This document shows positions 1-11,818 of a stretch of 64,000 bases of DNA, piece by piece; position 1 is the stretch's first letter; every line of letters begins with the position of its first letter. The stretch is from Megalobrama amblycephala (taxonomy: Eukaryota; Chordata; Actinopteri; Cypriniformes; Xenocyprididae), in the NCBI RefSeq assembly GCF_018812025.1, contig NC_063053.1, forward strand, positions 13,682,623 through 13,746,622. The letters run 5' to 3'. A program made the translations under genes and the position numbers. The notes under the pieces are model-generated. The model was not told the origin of the DNA. It made no database searches and was given only the letters and a program-made list of their open reading frames with translations.

Positions 1-955
1 GTGCCCTAGAATTAAATATTGAATTTATATTGGCATAGTTAAATAAGAGTTCAGTACATGGAAAAGACATACATTGAGTTTCAAACCCCATTGCTTCCTC
101 CTTCTTATATAAATCTCATTTGTTTAAAAGACTTCCGGAAAACACGCGGATCTCAACATAACACCGACTGTTACGTAACAGTCGGGATCATTAATATGTA
201 TGACCCCAATATTTGCATATATGCCAGCCCATGTTCAAGGCATTAGACAAGGAAAGGCAGTATTTACGTCTGGATCTGTGCACAGACAAGGTAAGCCAGC
301 AAGAACAACAGCGAAAAATGGCAGATGGAGCATTAATAACTGACATGATCCATGATAGCATGATATTTTTAGTGATATTTGTAAATTGTCTTTCTAAATG
401 TTTCATTAGCATGTTGCTAATGTACTGTTAAATGTGGTTAAAGTTACCATCGTTTCTTACTGTATTCACGGAGACAAGAGCCGTCGCTATTTTCATTTTT
501 AAACATGTGCAGTCTGTATAATGCATAAACACAACTTCATTCTTTATAAATCTCTCCCAACAGTGTAGCATTAGCCGTTAGCCACAGAGCATAGCCTCAA
601 ACTCATTCAGAATCAAACGTAAACATCAAAATAAATACTTTACTCACATAATTTGAAGCATGCATACAGTATGCATGACGAACATCTTGTAAAGATCCAG
701 TTGAGGGTTATATTAGCTGTGTGAACTTTGTAAATGCGCTGTAATATAGTCCAGAGCTCGTGTGGCAGGGAGCACGCGATTTAAAGGGGCGGCGCTGCCA
801 AAATCAGTGTATAGTTAATGATGCCCCAAAATAGGCAGTTAAAAAAATTAATAAAAAAAAATCTATGGGGTATTTTGAGCTGAAACTTTACAGACACATT
901 CAGGAGACACCTTAGACTTATATTACATCTTGTGAAAAAGCATTCTTGGGCACCT
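1..955 (+). mobile_element. piggyBac-like MITE, copy 1 (5' end cut by window)
   Basis: Non-autonomous DNA transposon of about 0.96 kb. The right end reads TTCTTGGGCACCT followed by TTAA (956-959). The left end starts inside the terminal repeat at GTGCCCTAGAA. Two fuller copies lie at 16656-17608 (inverted) and 48826-49789, both bounded by TTAA with ends AGGTGCCCTAGAA / TTCTAGGGCACCT. TTAA target duplications are the piggyBac hallmark; Kolobok elements also use TTAA. No transposase is encoded. A short ORF starting MEKTY (58-246) recurs in the other copies but looks like no known protein. The element carries a perfect 20-bp palindrome at 165-184 and an octamer-like ATTTGCAT near 212. Confidence 0.75.
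165..184. promoter_or_regulatory. Palindromic D-box (PAR-bZIP-type) site inside MITE
   Basis: CGACTGTTACGTAACAGTCG is a perfect 20-bp palindrome whose core GTTACGTAAC fits the PAR-bZIP/E4BP4 consensus RTTAYGTAAY. The core is intact in all three copies of this MITE (also 48996-49013 and 17421-17438). Binding is inferred from the motif only. Confidence 0.4.
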
Positions 956-1059
956 TTAAGGGAATTTAATGTATAATTAATGCAATTTGTTTTCAAAGAT
1001 TTAAAACCTGTGCAATTATGCCAATACAAATAGGAAATTTTGTTTTCAGTTGACAAGCA

Positions 1060-1486
1060 ATATTACCCCAACAAGCAAATCTAAACATCTCAATTGCATT
1101 GTCTGTAAATCTGCAAGAAACAAATGTACAGAAGTCCTATTTTTGATCACAAGCCCAGAGAACATTTTCAGCTCAACCTCAGAGAGCAGTTAAAAAGTGC
1201 CTATTCAAAAAAAAATAGTCGTTCCATATGGTATTACCATAAATAACCCACATAATATATCCACAAAGATATATTACCATGAATAAAAATGCTATTTTAA
1301 AAAATTTATAAGAACAATAGATTTCTGTCATTCATTTGGCAAAAAGGTTTCGTTGACTATGCATTTTACCTTCTCCTGGTTTGATTTAGTATTAACATCA
1401 TAATCTGAACACAATCTTTTACATTACTTGCTTTTCAAATGTTTTAAAATTGAACGGTCCCATGGGCCGCCAGTTGCCCATCCCTG
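1060..1486 (-). mobile_element. Possible hAT-type element end
   Basis: The stretch ends in GGGCCGCCAGTTGCCCATCC-CTG, which reads in reverse as CAGGGATGGGCAACTGGCGG. Starts of the form CAGGGRTGGGCAA are typical of vertebrate hAT (Charlie-like) elements. No matching left end is visible, so this is a truncated fragment and its left limit is a guess. The body is AT-rich without coding signal. Confidence 0.35.
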
Positions 1487-1576
1487 ATGTAGAGCATCCA
1501 AAGATATAAAACTGTAGCTGTGTGAGCTTAAATTTGGTGGTGGTGGGGTGGGGTCTTTGGTTTCTTCATCTCACTG

Positions 1577-1907
1577 ACAATGGATCCAAATGATAAGTCT
1601 ACGGAAAGAGGTTTTGTTAGTGATAGAGTTGTTACAGTCCACACAGCCAGATGATCAGTCCAGTAAGATGTCTTCCATTGTGTGGTGTGAAAGAAGCAAG
1701 ATTCAAAACAGCCTTGAACAGTCATGTTGGAGAATGCCAGACCCTTGGTGTACTGAGAGGGTCCATGCTGCTGTCTGAAGGAGTTGTGAAAGTCAGGCAC
1801 ATCGATGCAGAGAGTGATTATAGTCGAAACATTCAACTGCCATGAAGGTCAACCTACCATCAAAGAATATCCTCAGTGTAGCAGCTGAAGAAACCATAAA
1901 AGTTGAT
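1577..1907 (+). pseudogene. Coding-like remnant, unidentified
   Basis: Several protein-like stretches lie in more than one plus-strand frame: one runs about 1651-1844 and another starts at 1842. The first includes a C..CG...F...L..H...C-like pattern that weakly recalls a small zinc finger. A good splice donor (GAT|GTGAGT) follows at 1908. Stops and frame changes mean it is not an intact exon. It may be a decayed host exon or transposon coding sequence. I do not recognise the protein. Confidence 0.25.
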
Positions 1908-2157
1908 GTGAGTATAACCTTGTGGGTGTTTCAGAATTTATTTCCTGGCAGAATAATAAAAACACACACTTGTCACTCCCAGAAGTTGCATAGCAGCCAG
2001 CCAAACAGATTGGAACTGCCATTTTCTTTAACTTCTTGTTATATTTTGTAATATTTTGTTCAGTATGTTCAATTTTTGTAATATGTGTCAGAAGGGTTGT
2101 GAATAAACTGAGACTAATCAGAGTGCAAATCAATGTGTCCTTTAATTTTAGTCAGTA

Positions 2158-2975
2158 TTAAAGGATTAGTTCACTTCAGAATTAAAATTTCCTGATAATT
2201 TACTCACCCCCATGTCATTCAAGATGTTTGTCTTTTCTTCTTCATTTGAAAAGAAATTAAGGTTTTTGAGGAAAACATTCCAGGATTTTCTCCATATAGT
2301 GGACTCCACTGGAGTACAATGGGTTGAAGGTCCAAACTGGAGTTTCAGTGCAGCTTCAAAGGGCTCTACACGATCCCAGCCGAGGAATAAGGGTCTTGTC
2401 TAGCAAAACGATCTGTCATTTTCTAAAAAAATTTAAAAAATGTTATACTTTTTAACCACAAATGGTCTTCTTGCACTGCTCTGCAATGCGCCACACATTA
2501 CGTAATGACGTTGGAAGGGTCACGCCTGACGTAGGCGGAAGTAGCGCGGTAGGCCGAAAAACTGATTTTCTCCTCCAACTTCAAAATCGTCCGACATCAT
2601 TGTTTTACCTTTTTTTTGTAAAGGGCGTTTGACTTGGTCTTTGCATGTTCAATTTGTAGACACTGGATCGGTAGTTCCACCTACACCACACGTGACCTTC
2701 ACAATGTGATTACGTAATGCGTGGAGCATCGCAGAGCAGTGCAAGACAAGCATTTGTGGTTAAAAAGTACATACATTTTTGTTTTGATTTTAGAAAATGA
2801 CCGATCGTTTCTCTAGACAAGACCCTTATTCCTCGGCTGGGATCGTGTAGAGCTCTTTGAAGCTGCACTGAAACTGCAATTTGGACCTTCAGCCCGTTGT
2901 ACCCTGTTGAAGTTCAGTATATGGAGCAAAATCGTGGAATGTTTTCCTTTAAAACCTTGATTTCAGAAAGAAAGA
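2158..2975. mobile_element. Foldback element with AGTTCAC-type ends
   Basis: The left end is TTAAAGGATTAGTTCACTTC and the two halves are inverted copies. The segment with GATCCCAGCCGAGGAATAAG near 2371 returns in reverse near 2825-2850, and the AATGGTCTTCTTGCAC-like segment near 2460 is mirrored near 2735-2760. The outer ~60 bp of the right arm appear lost. It is related to the cyprinid elements that start AAAGGGATAGTTCACCC (Angel-like MITEs; family name from memory). The central spacer is relatively GC-rich. No coding potential. Confidence 0.6.
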
Positions 2976-3666
2976 CTTCACTCAACTGAACTCCAGAACA
3001 AATAATCCTCGCAGCACACTGGACATCTAAACTATTGGTCACAGTGATGTAGTTCGGACTGTTTTTTTGTTACTCTCAGAATTACACTTTATATAAATGA
3101 GATGTTAACCCAAATAATGTTTTAATATGAGGATATCTGCAGAACAAAATATCTTGGGACATGCATATGATAATAAATCAAGATTTCATCCAGCATACAA
3201 TGTCTTCAATATTCCATACACAAAACACAATGATAGTGGCAGTCAACATCAAATCATTAAACAAACAGATGCACTCAAAGTCATCACCACATAACTCTTA
3301 AGAAACAAACGTCACCAGTGGAGATAAAGTTCTAAACAGTAACAATAAGGCTGTAATTTGCATGATTTATTCACGCCGTGGTACAAGCTAGGAATGAGTC
3401 CAGCATCCAGCACTGGAAATCCCACTCACATTCATTACCTTGTCGCTGACAATACAGGCATGGCAATACAATCAAGTCTGAGCGCACAAAATTTGTTTTA
3501 GTCAGTTGACATTATGGTTACTGTGCATGTCCTTGGGTGGTCTTCACATACAGGTATATTAACTTTCACTTTCATCACAATAACCCTGTCCACACATTTA
3601 AACATTTTGGATTGCATTTGGATTTTTATTATTAAAATAAAAAGCAAGAAAAAAAAAAATGTTAGG

Positions 3667-3920
3667 GTATTTTTAGAATATTTTAGGCGTGTATATATAT
3701 ATATATATTATTTAATATGTAATGTATTATCAGTGTTGTGTAAGTTACTCTAAAAAAGTAATTAATTATTAGCTAATTACATCTTGAAGTGTAATTAGAT
3801 TGCTGTACTAATTACTCTCTCTAAAATGTATTGGATTATTATGTACAGGGATATATAAAGGGAAAAGTAATTAAATTACAACAATTAGATAACTTTGTAA
3901 TTGATTAGACCCACACTGAG
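3667..3920. repeat. AT-rich repeat with AATTACT motifs
   Basis: A short TA run (~3691-3709) is followed by recurrent AATTA/TAATTAC motifs (AAGTAATTAATTATTAGC, GTAATTAGATTGCTG, AAGTAATTAAATTAC). This resembles the very common fish repeat containing GTAACTAGTTACT-like strings. Boundaries are unclear. It contains no gene. Confidence 0.35.
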
Positions 3921-4237
3921 TATTATACATTTGAGTAATGAAAAACACGTGCAAAATTTCTTCCAAATATTTACATATACTTTACACTGTGAAGACTGCA
4001 ACATGTTGCCTTTGAAGCTGCACACACAGAGTTCAATGTTCATAATTTATATTATACAAAAAAAAAAACAGAGTTGTTTAGCTCCAACAAAGTTTGTTTT
4101 GGAGGAATATCTCATTCTCAAAATTAGTTTTGTGGCATTAGAAGTTATTTGTTGAGTGCTTGAGGTCAGAATTATCTAGGTTCTAACACTCATTAACACT
4201 CTGTTAGCTGCTGTCAACTAGTTTCCTATTTTATCAT

Positions 4238-4727
4238 TAGCCGCTTTTCCAGCAAAACTACCCAGAACAATTTGTCCCAGGAACTTTTTTCCTAGGAACT
4301 TTTTTTTCTCCCCAGACCTGTTGCTGTCTACGTTTCCATCGCGGTCTAAAGTACCTTGAAGATTAGGCAAGTGACGACTGTGCGCCACTTTCCAGTTCAC
4401 GCTGGATTTATTTTTTAAACTCCATTGTTGATAGGAACAGCAAACAACTCTTACTGAAGACTTTTAAAAATGGTGGTTGAAATAAAATACTACGTAGTGT
4501 CAACCAATCAAAATGCTGCGTGAACTCAAGGAATCAGCAAGTTCATCGCCCAAGTCCCACCCCCAAAAATTCCTGAAAAAGTACTACTTCGTGAGCAGGG
4601 ACTTTCTGAGGGGGGAATTTTTACTCAGAACTTCATTTAGACCCTGTTCCCTGCGGGCGAAACACACCAAGCACCACCCCAAAGTCCCTAGTTCCTGGGG
4701 AAAGTTCCTGCGGTGGAAAAGTGGCTA
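4238..4727. mobile_element. Palindromic MITE with TAGCCGCTTTTCCA ends
   Basis: The left end TAGCCGCTTTTCCAGC is mirrored by the right end GGTGGAAAAGTGGCTA. The subterminal segments also match in inverted orientation: CCCAGGAAC/TAGGAAC on the left and GTTCCTGGGGAAAGTTCC on the right. About 490 bp, non-coding. Superfamily is not decided because no clean target duplication was found. Confidence 0.65.
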
Positions 4728-6344
4728 TTAGCTGTAATTTTGTTTTCATGTTAATTAGGGGTGTGTCCTGAGTTAACTATGGCCTTCATATTATATGCTA
4801 CATCCAGACCTCCTTATTCTTCTCTGCACTTTTTTATTCATTAAACTTTACTGAGTACTGCAATAAAATATATATCGCAACCCAGGTGATAGGCCTAATA
4901 GTGATCGTTCATTTGTGAATTTTTAAAAAAAATTAGATATGCTGTGTAGCCCTACAATGAATCACCAAATCCTCCTTGAAATGGGTAAACAGAAGCTACT
5001 GGATATCACAAAAAAACATCTACTTTATTTCCACACCAACTATAGTTCCACCATTGTACTGTAGTTCCAAAGGGATCAGTACTCATACCCTTTTACACCA
5101 AACCACTTAGTAAAGTCATCACTCATGGCTAGCTCTCATAGCTTCTCCCATCATTCTTTTGCAGATGATATTGAATTAGTTCTCTCTATTCCAACCCCTG
5201 ACAACCAGATACCCTTATGAATCACTGCATGTCTGGCAAGCATTTCTGCCCGGATAAACACATTATCTAAAGCCCAATTGATCAAAAACCAAGTTGTTGT
5301 TCATCCAAGCCAAGAACCACCCTTGCCAAGACCTTGTCATTTCAATAAACTCAACCATCTCACCCACAAGGAAAGCCAAGAAACTTGTTGTCACACTGGA
5401 CAGCAGCCTATATTAAAAATACTCCCCTTTTCAGCAGTAATTGACTATGTTTACATGTGCACCAATAATATGATTATTTGTCAATAATAATCAGAATAAG
5501 GTCTTAATCACACAAGTGACATGAGCAGAACTCTTCACTCCAGTTTACCTGCAATTTTTATTACTCTGATTATTCACTAATAAGCACCACACTCAGATTG
5601 GCATACAGTACGCATGTTAATAACGGACAAGCCTGGTTTTTACTAGTTTCTCCTCGGAGAAATAAAAAGAATGATAAAAAAAGAGGTTTTACAAATAACC
5701 TTTATCACTACATATTGACAATATAACTGAAAAAATTATTGATGTGGCTCATTGCATGCAATTTTGTGTGTAATCCTGTTTCTCACTGCAGCTACATGCA
5801 TGAATTACCCTGCAGTGTCTAAGACAAGAGCTGATGACGTGATCTTATTGTAGTGTTGCAAGATCTTATATATTTTCGATTAAAGACAATAACTTGTTAC
5901 TTAATAATTGCACAGCAAAGTTGAAGTCATCATGATGTCACATTGATTTTACATGTTTTGTTTTTTACATTTCGAAGGCTTGACTTACAACATGCTCATG
6001 CTGCTTACAGAATAAATGGATGCACAGTAAAGGCACAATACTGCAATTCTCTGAACTAGTACATGAATAATGCATTGTTATTTTAGATAAAGTATAAAAA
6101 ATCCAAGTAGGCCAGTTTTTGTGGTCTGAAAGTGTAAAAAAAAAAAAAAGACAGACCTTGAAGATTTTCCAGTTTTAAGTCTTCAAAGATTTTCTAGCAT
6201 TTTCAGTGTTACAGGTGAACTGTGTGCGACTAGTGACATCAAACATAATAACTGCTTCAAACATAAAATTGCTTGGCTTCCCCTTGTGTTTAGTTTATTC
6301 AAGAGATATAGATTTTTGGCAGAGGAAGCTTGGGATTATATATA
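4728..6344. other. AT-rich stretch, no gene seen
   Basis: Mostly unique-looking sequence. About 5445-5510 (TTTACATGTGCACCAATAA followed by AATAATCAGAATAAGG) resembles the end of a common cyprinid MITE, but no partner end could be placed. No ORF with convincing coding character. Confidence 0.4.
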
Positions 6345-7790
6345 GTCATAGTCAGAATTATTGGCACCCTTGTTAATATGATCAAAGATGGTTGTAAAAA
6401 TAAATCTGCATAGGTCTGATCTTTCATTAAAAAAATTTGCAAAAATCTTTCATTGAATTAAACGAATTGAAATTAAAAAAATATTTTTATGGGTAAAATA
6501 TCTCAAAGTAAAGTATATTCCCATTCATATTTACATTTTTAGCACACAAGGATGACTAGGAACATGAAACTGTCTCTGACTTCTTGTTTCACATGAGTAT
6601 AAATATGAGCAAACACAAAAGTCAAATTCCCTTAATAATCTATCACAAGGGGTAAAACCTAGTTAAATATAGTTCTGATGTTCAGAAAAAGATTATTGAG
6701 CTTCGCAAAATAGAAAATGGCAGTAATAAAATAGCTAAAGCATTGAAAATTCCCATTTCCAACATCAGGACAATAATTAAGAAGTTCCAATCAACTAAAG
6801 ATGTTACAAATCTGCCTGTAAGAGGATGTGTGTCTATATTGGTGAGGAGGAAAGTTTGAATGGCCAAAGACTCTCCAAGGTTCACAGCAGGAGAACTGCA
6901 GAAATGAGTTGAGTCTTGGGGTTGGAAAGCCTAAAACAGTCCCTACATCACCACGTTATTTGGGAAAGTTTCGAGAAAAATCCTCCTCATCCAAAAAAAA
7001 AACTAAACAAAAACTCCAGCATATTCATTTGTTAGACACGATTGGAACTTCAAACGGAACCTGGTTCTGAGGTCAGATTAAACTAAAAAAATAGATTTTT
7101 GGCAGCAAACCCTACAGATGGGTTTGGCGCAAACAGGGATAAAAATTACCCCATGCCCACGGTTAAATATACTGCTGGATCTTTACTGTTGTGGGCCTAT
7201 TTTTTTGCTGGAGGTCCTGGACATCTTGTTCAGATACATGGCATCATGGATTTAATCAAATTCCAACAGATAAAAAAAAAATCAAAACTGACCGCTAGAA
7301 ATCTTATAATGGGCCCTGTTTGGATCTTCCATCAGGACAATGTTCCAAAACAAACATCAAAATCCAAACAAAAATGGGTCACTGAGTAAAAAACCAAGTT
7401 TCTGCCATACCCTATAGAAAATGAGTGGAGTGAACTGAAGAGAAGAAGCACCAACATGGAGCTGGGAATCTGAAGGGTCTCGAGAGATTCTGTATGAAGG
7501 AATGGTCTCTGATCTCTTGTCAGGTGTTCTCCAAACTCATCAGGCATTTTTGGAGAAAACTCAGAGCTGTTATCTTGGCAAAATTAAGTATTTATTAAAA
7601 GGGTGCCAATAATTGTGGCCAACATGCTTTAGAGAAAACATTTATGTCATAAAGAGATTTTTCCCCACTTTGAATTCTTTTACATCAATGAAAGGTTTGA
7701 TTTTTGCATTTTTTTTTAAATGAAAGATCAAAAAGATAAACAACGCAGATTTATTTTTACAGCCATCTTTTTTTCATATTTACCAAAATC
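6345..7790 (+). mobile_element. Degenerate Tc1-like transposon 1
   Basis: The left terminal repeat begins AGTCATAGTCAGAATTATTGG and contains AGATGGTTGTAAAAATAAAT. The right end has the mirrored ATTTATTTTTACAGCCATCT near 7750-7770. GGTGCCAATAATTGTGGCC (7603-7621) is the inner direct repeat of an IR/DR-type end. The left inner repeat is deleted, and the outermost right end (expected second AATAATTCTGAC-like repeat) is missing, so the copy cannot be mobile. Poly-A and AT expansion has further eroded it. Confidence 0.75.
6640..7590 (+). pseudogene. Tc1-like transposase pseudogene (element 1)
   Basis: Between the terminal repeats, short pieces of Tc1-type transposase are readable in shifting plus-strand frames. 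The first part corresponds to the N-terminal helix-turn-helix region (~6690-6810). The later part corresponds to the catalytic region, including a glycine-rich GGP segment near 7200 and a weak HQDN-like stretch near 7330. Numerous stops and frameshifts interrupt it. The longest open piece is 96 codons (7099-7389). It is non-functional. Confidence 0.6.
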
Positions 7791-7916
7791 ATATCAAGTG
7801 TTTGAAATGTTCAAATAAATATAAATATAAAAACCTATCTACCTCCTCACAACAGCACAAGAAATACCTGGTGATAATAACACCTTTTAGCCTTGACTAT
7901 ATTCACAATATAATTA

Positions 7917-9482
7917 CAGGTGCTGGTCATATAATTAGAATATTGTGAAAAAGTTCATTTTTTTTATTGTAAATTATTTTTAAAAATGAAACTTTCATTT
8001 ATACTAGATTCCCTACATGTAAAGTAAAACATTTCAAAAGTTTTTTTTTTTTTTTTTTTAATTTTGATGATTAGAGAGCGTACAGCTCATGAAAGTCCAA
8101 AATCCAGTATCTCAAAATATTAGAATATTTACATTTGAGTTTCATTAAATGACCATCCCTACAGTATAAATTCCGGGTATCTCTTGTTCTTTGAAACCAC
8201 ACTAATGGGGAAGACTGCTGACTTGGCAATGGTCCAGGAGACAATCATTGACACCCTCCACAAAGAGAGTAAGTCACAGATGGTCATTACTGAATGGGGT
8301 GGCTGTTTACAGAGTGATGTATCAAAGCATATTAAATGCAAAGTTGACTAGAAGGAAGAAATTGGGTAGGCAAAGGTGCACAAGCAACAGGGATGACCAC
8401 AAGCTTGAGAATACTGTCAAGTAAAGCTGATTCAAACACTTGGGAGAGCTTCACAATGAGTAGAATGAAGCCGGAGTCAGCGCATCAAGAGTCACCACAC
8501 TCGGACATCTTCAGGAAAAGGACTACCAAGCCACTTCTGAAACAGAAACAACGTCAGAAGCATCTTACCTGGGCTAAGGAGAAAAAGAACTGGACAGTGA
8601 ACAGTGGTCGGAAGTCCTCTTTTCAGATAAAAGTACATTTTGCATTTCATGTTGAAATCATGGTCCCAGAGTCTGAAGGAAGACTGGAGAGGCACAGAAT
8701 CCAAGCTGCTTGAAGTCTAGTGGGAAGTTTCTGAAGTTAGTAATGATTTGGGGGGCCGTGACGTCTGCTGGTGTTGGTCCATTGTGTTTTATCAAGTGCA
8801 AAGTCAATGCAGCCATCTTCCAGGAGATTTTGGAGCACTGATGCACAGATGGAGATGCTTCCATCTGCTGACAAGCTTTATAGAGATGCTGATTTCCTTT
8901 TCCAGCAGGACTTTAGCACCTGCCCACAGTGCAAAAACCACTTCCAAGTGGTTTGCTGACCATGATATTACTGTGCTTTATTGGCCAGCCAACATGCCTG
9001 ACCCCTGAATCTATGGGATATTTTCAAGAGAAAGATGAGAAACAGTCGATCCAACAATATACAGATGATCTGAAGGCTCAATAGTGCCTCAGCAGTGCCA
9101 CAGGCTGATCACTTCCATGCCACACTTCACCGATGCTGTAATTTGTGCTAGAGCAAGTCATTTGCTGTAATATGTGCTGCCGACCAAGTATTGAGTGTAC
9201 AAATGAACATACTTTAAAGAACTTGAACTTTTCTGTTTTGAAAATCCATTTTTTGATTAATCTTAGGAAATATTCTAATATTTTGAGATACTGGATTTTG
9301 GACTTTCATGAGCTGTACGCTCTAATCATCAAAATTAAAAAAAAAAAAAAAAAAAAAACCTTTTGAAATGTTTTACTTTACATCTAGGGAATCTACAATA
9401 TATGAAAGTTTCATTTTTAAAAATAATTTACAATAAAAAAATGAACTTTTTCACGATATTCTAATTATATGACCAGCACCTG
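7917..9482 (+). mobile_element. Tc1-like transposon 2, full-length but dead
   Basis: Ends CAGGTGCTGGTCATATAATT and AATTATATGACCAGCACCTG are perfect inverted partners and are flanked by TA on both sides (7915-7916 and 9483-9484), the Tc1/mariner signature. The inverted repeats run about 210 bp (7917-8130 and 9268-9482). They include a poly-T tract near 8041-8059 mirrored by poly-A near 9337-9358. Total 1,566 bp, a normal Tc1 length. Confidence 0.85.
8180..9150 (+). pseudogene. Tc1-like transposase pseudogene (element 2)
   Basis: The open pieces at 8393-8713 and 8748-9008 follow the order of a Tc1-family DDE transposase. A short FSDKSTF segment near 8618 holds the first catalytic Asp, an IWGAVTSAG block follows near 8750, and a FQQDFS block near 8900 holds the second Asp. 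The region that should carry the third acidic residue (PDLNPIE-type motif) is missing by a small deletion near 9000-9012. Several frameshifts and in-frame stops are also present. It cannot encode active enzyme. Confidence 0.75.
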
Positions 9483-9484
9483 TA

Positions 9485-10034
9485 TTTGATTCGCCTCACA
9501 TTCGTACAGCATTATAAACAATTTTAGATCGAATAAAATGTAATAAAAACATTAGAGAGCAAAGGAGAATCATTATTTAGAAAATCTGACATTTAGGTCA
9601 CAAACAAAAGAGTTTAAACTCTCAATACACATATATTTAATACATCTGAATATTTCATAGCTGCAAAACATGAGAGAAACCATGCTTCACAACTCGGGAT
9701 TGACTGGATAAGTGCAGTTTCACTAACTTTACTCACAAGCTCTCAAAATCCATCTAATAATGAGAATGCATGTTATTTTATTCTAAAATGTGGAATATAG
9801 TATGGTAAAAAAAACAAAAACAAAAAAACAAAGAAAGTAGGCTAAAGAATAAGGTGTGTCGAAACATTAGACTTGTAGCAATTTTCATTCATTAAATGTA
9901 GAGAGAACTGCATTTACAAAATTCACCAGTGACTTAACCATAGTTACTTGTCCTATTTTCCATCACTTCCATTACTCGTCTGATTTCTCAATGTCTGTGG
10001 GCGGTCTAAGGGTTTGCATTCTCGTTTATGAATA
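9485..10034. other. No gene seen
   Basis: AT-rich DNA between Tc1-like element 2 and the palindromic nest. It has an A-rich tract near 9807-9835. Nothing else supportable. Confidence 0.4.
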
Positions 10035-10860
10035 ACATTGAGCCTCTGCAGGCTCTTGACTCTTGATTGTTTTAACTTTTTTTTTTTTTTCTGGCTGTTG
10101 CAACTACATGTGTTTCTAAAGCACATTTGTTTACAGCAAAAATTGCAAGAGAAATTCTGATCAGATGAAATTGGTTATTTGTTAAGTCATATAGTGATTA
10201 ATCGACCTCATGCAGAGTCTCCTCTCTAAGTATAATAGCTCTTAGTTTTGCATTATTTACAGCAGCTATGTTATATTATGAAGTTTTTGTGAATTTACAG
10301 GCAATTACTGGCAAAAAAGTTGCCAATACTTTACTGTTAATTTTACAGTTCTTTACCGTAATCTACATTTGCTATATCTTGCTGTAAAAATACCATGCAC
10401 TCGAATTAAAACTCGTTAACTAATTTCATTTGCAGAAATCGATTGCCTTAAATTTTCTGACTGCCGTTTAAATTCATAAACCTATATTAATAACTATGAA
10501 CATATTATTCACTCAAACTTATTTTACTTGAGTCTACTAAACAAAGAAATAACCAAAATCACTAAAACTAAAAATATTATGTCAGCTATAATCTCTTACA
10601 GATAACTGCACATGTGCAACTACAATTAGTTAAGAGATTGTCACTGCATCAGCAACCACACAGTTATTGCCTTTAAATAAAGCAACATGCAATATAACAT
10701 CAATGTTACTGTATCATCATTTACTGAAGCACAGGCTCTACTCTTCTGCACAATGGTAACACACAAAACTCAGATAACAGAAACCTTTTAAATCCCAACA
10801 AAACATTAAACAGCATCTAGTGCAGAAACCCATAAAAAAAAACACTTCAATTCATCATTT
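10035..10860 (+). repeat. Arm fragments of foldback family FB (copy C, left side)
   Basis: The segment from 10035 (GGCTCTTGACTCTTGATTG, TTCTAAAGCACATTTGTT, TCTGATCAGATGAAATTGG) matches the arms of the foldback composites at 16.6-17.7 kb and 26.7-26.9 kb. The segment 10700-10830 (TTTACTGAAGCACAGGCTCT, AACACACAAAACTCAGATAA) matches 26505-26600. Between them (~10295-10400), ATTTACAG/TTTACCGTAA motifs belong to another fish repeat, with related motifs at 10925-11040. The TTAA at 10072-10075 is the unoccupied counterpart of the MITE insertion site in copy A. Confidence 0.55.
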
Positions 10861-11755
10861 ACTCTGATCAATTATTGAGTTGTATTAACTTTCACTAATA
10901 CTTCAGTGAAATTAACTTGTTTCATTTAATAAATTTGACTGTTAAATTTTACATTACATTGCTGTTTTTTTCATGATTTTACAGTAAATTATTGTTTTTC
11001 TACAGTTTGTTGCTGTAAAATTAATTTAGCTTATTACTGTATAAAAGTGTTTCGCTATGCGTGTATATTCATCTTACACCTTTAACCCTTTAAATGCCAC
11101 AACAAAACCCCTAGTGTTTAACAAACACTTGTATGTGTCCACACTACAGAGTGTTAGAGTAACACTGAAGCAGTGTTGAAGTTAATGAGATAATTCAGTG
11201 ATTAATTAAGTGATGATTGAGAATTATTGACAAACACCTGCTGTTAACAAGCAGAATCAGTGAAGGAAAAGAAACAAGAACAGAAAAAAGACAATCAGAT
11301 GAAATCAGCTGAAGATAAAAGACATTAAATCGCTCAATATCTCAGCAGAGAAGGGTTAAACAACAAAAATAATATTACCAGCTTCACTTATTACAACCAG
11401 ATTTACTTTATTTCTGTCAGACATCTACAGAAGTTCTTATTGAGAACTAAAAGATGTTGTTTTATTGTTTCGTTTGACATTACCATGATGGAGGTCAGTG
11501 CTTGCTTTAGTTGTGTTCTTGACACTTGACTTGTAACATTAGTTGTTTTTTTTGGTTGCTATAAACGTGTTTTTTTGTTTGTTTTTTTAACACGTTTGTT
11601 ATGGCATGAAGAAACTAAGAGAAAATGTGTTGTTGGTTATGTTTTGATTATGACGTGATCATTATGTAATGCTTAATTTACTGAACTTATCCAGTGTCCA
11701 AAAAGAAAGGCAAACAGTAAGAATTAAAAAATGTAGCTGCATAATTTATTCATGC

Positions 11756-11773
11756 CGCAATGCATGCTGGGAG
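11756..11773 (-). promoter_or_regulatory. ZNF143/Staf-type site (left of pair)
   Basis: On the minus strand this reads CTCCCAGCATGCATTGCG, matching all 18 positions of the Staf/ZNF143 consensus YWCCCRNMATSCMYYRCR. It lies in the left half of a perfect 21-bp inverted repeat. Occupancy is inferred from the motif only. Confidence 0.5.
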
Positions 11774-11800
11774 TCATGGATGATTTCAGTACTATGCTGG

Positions 11801-11818
11801 TACCCAGCATGCATTGCG
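11801..11818 (+). promoter_or_regulatory. ZNF143/Staf-type site (right of pair)
   Basis: TACCCAGCATGCATTGCG again fits all 18 consensus positions. It faces the site at 11756-11773 across a spacer of about 27 bp, giving two inverted copies. Confidence 0.5.

Noticed and set aside
8393..9008. Functional Tc1 transposase
   Set aside because: Frameshifts, stops and loss of the third catalytic acidic residue region.
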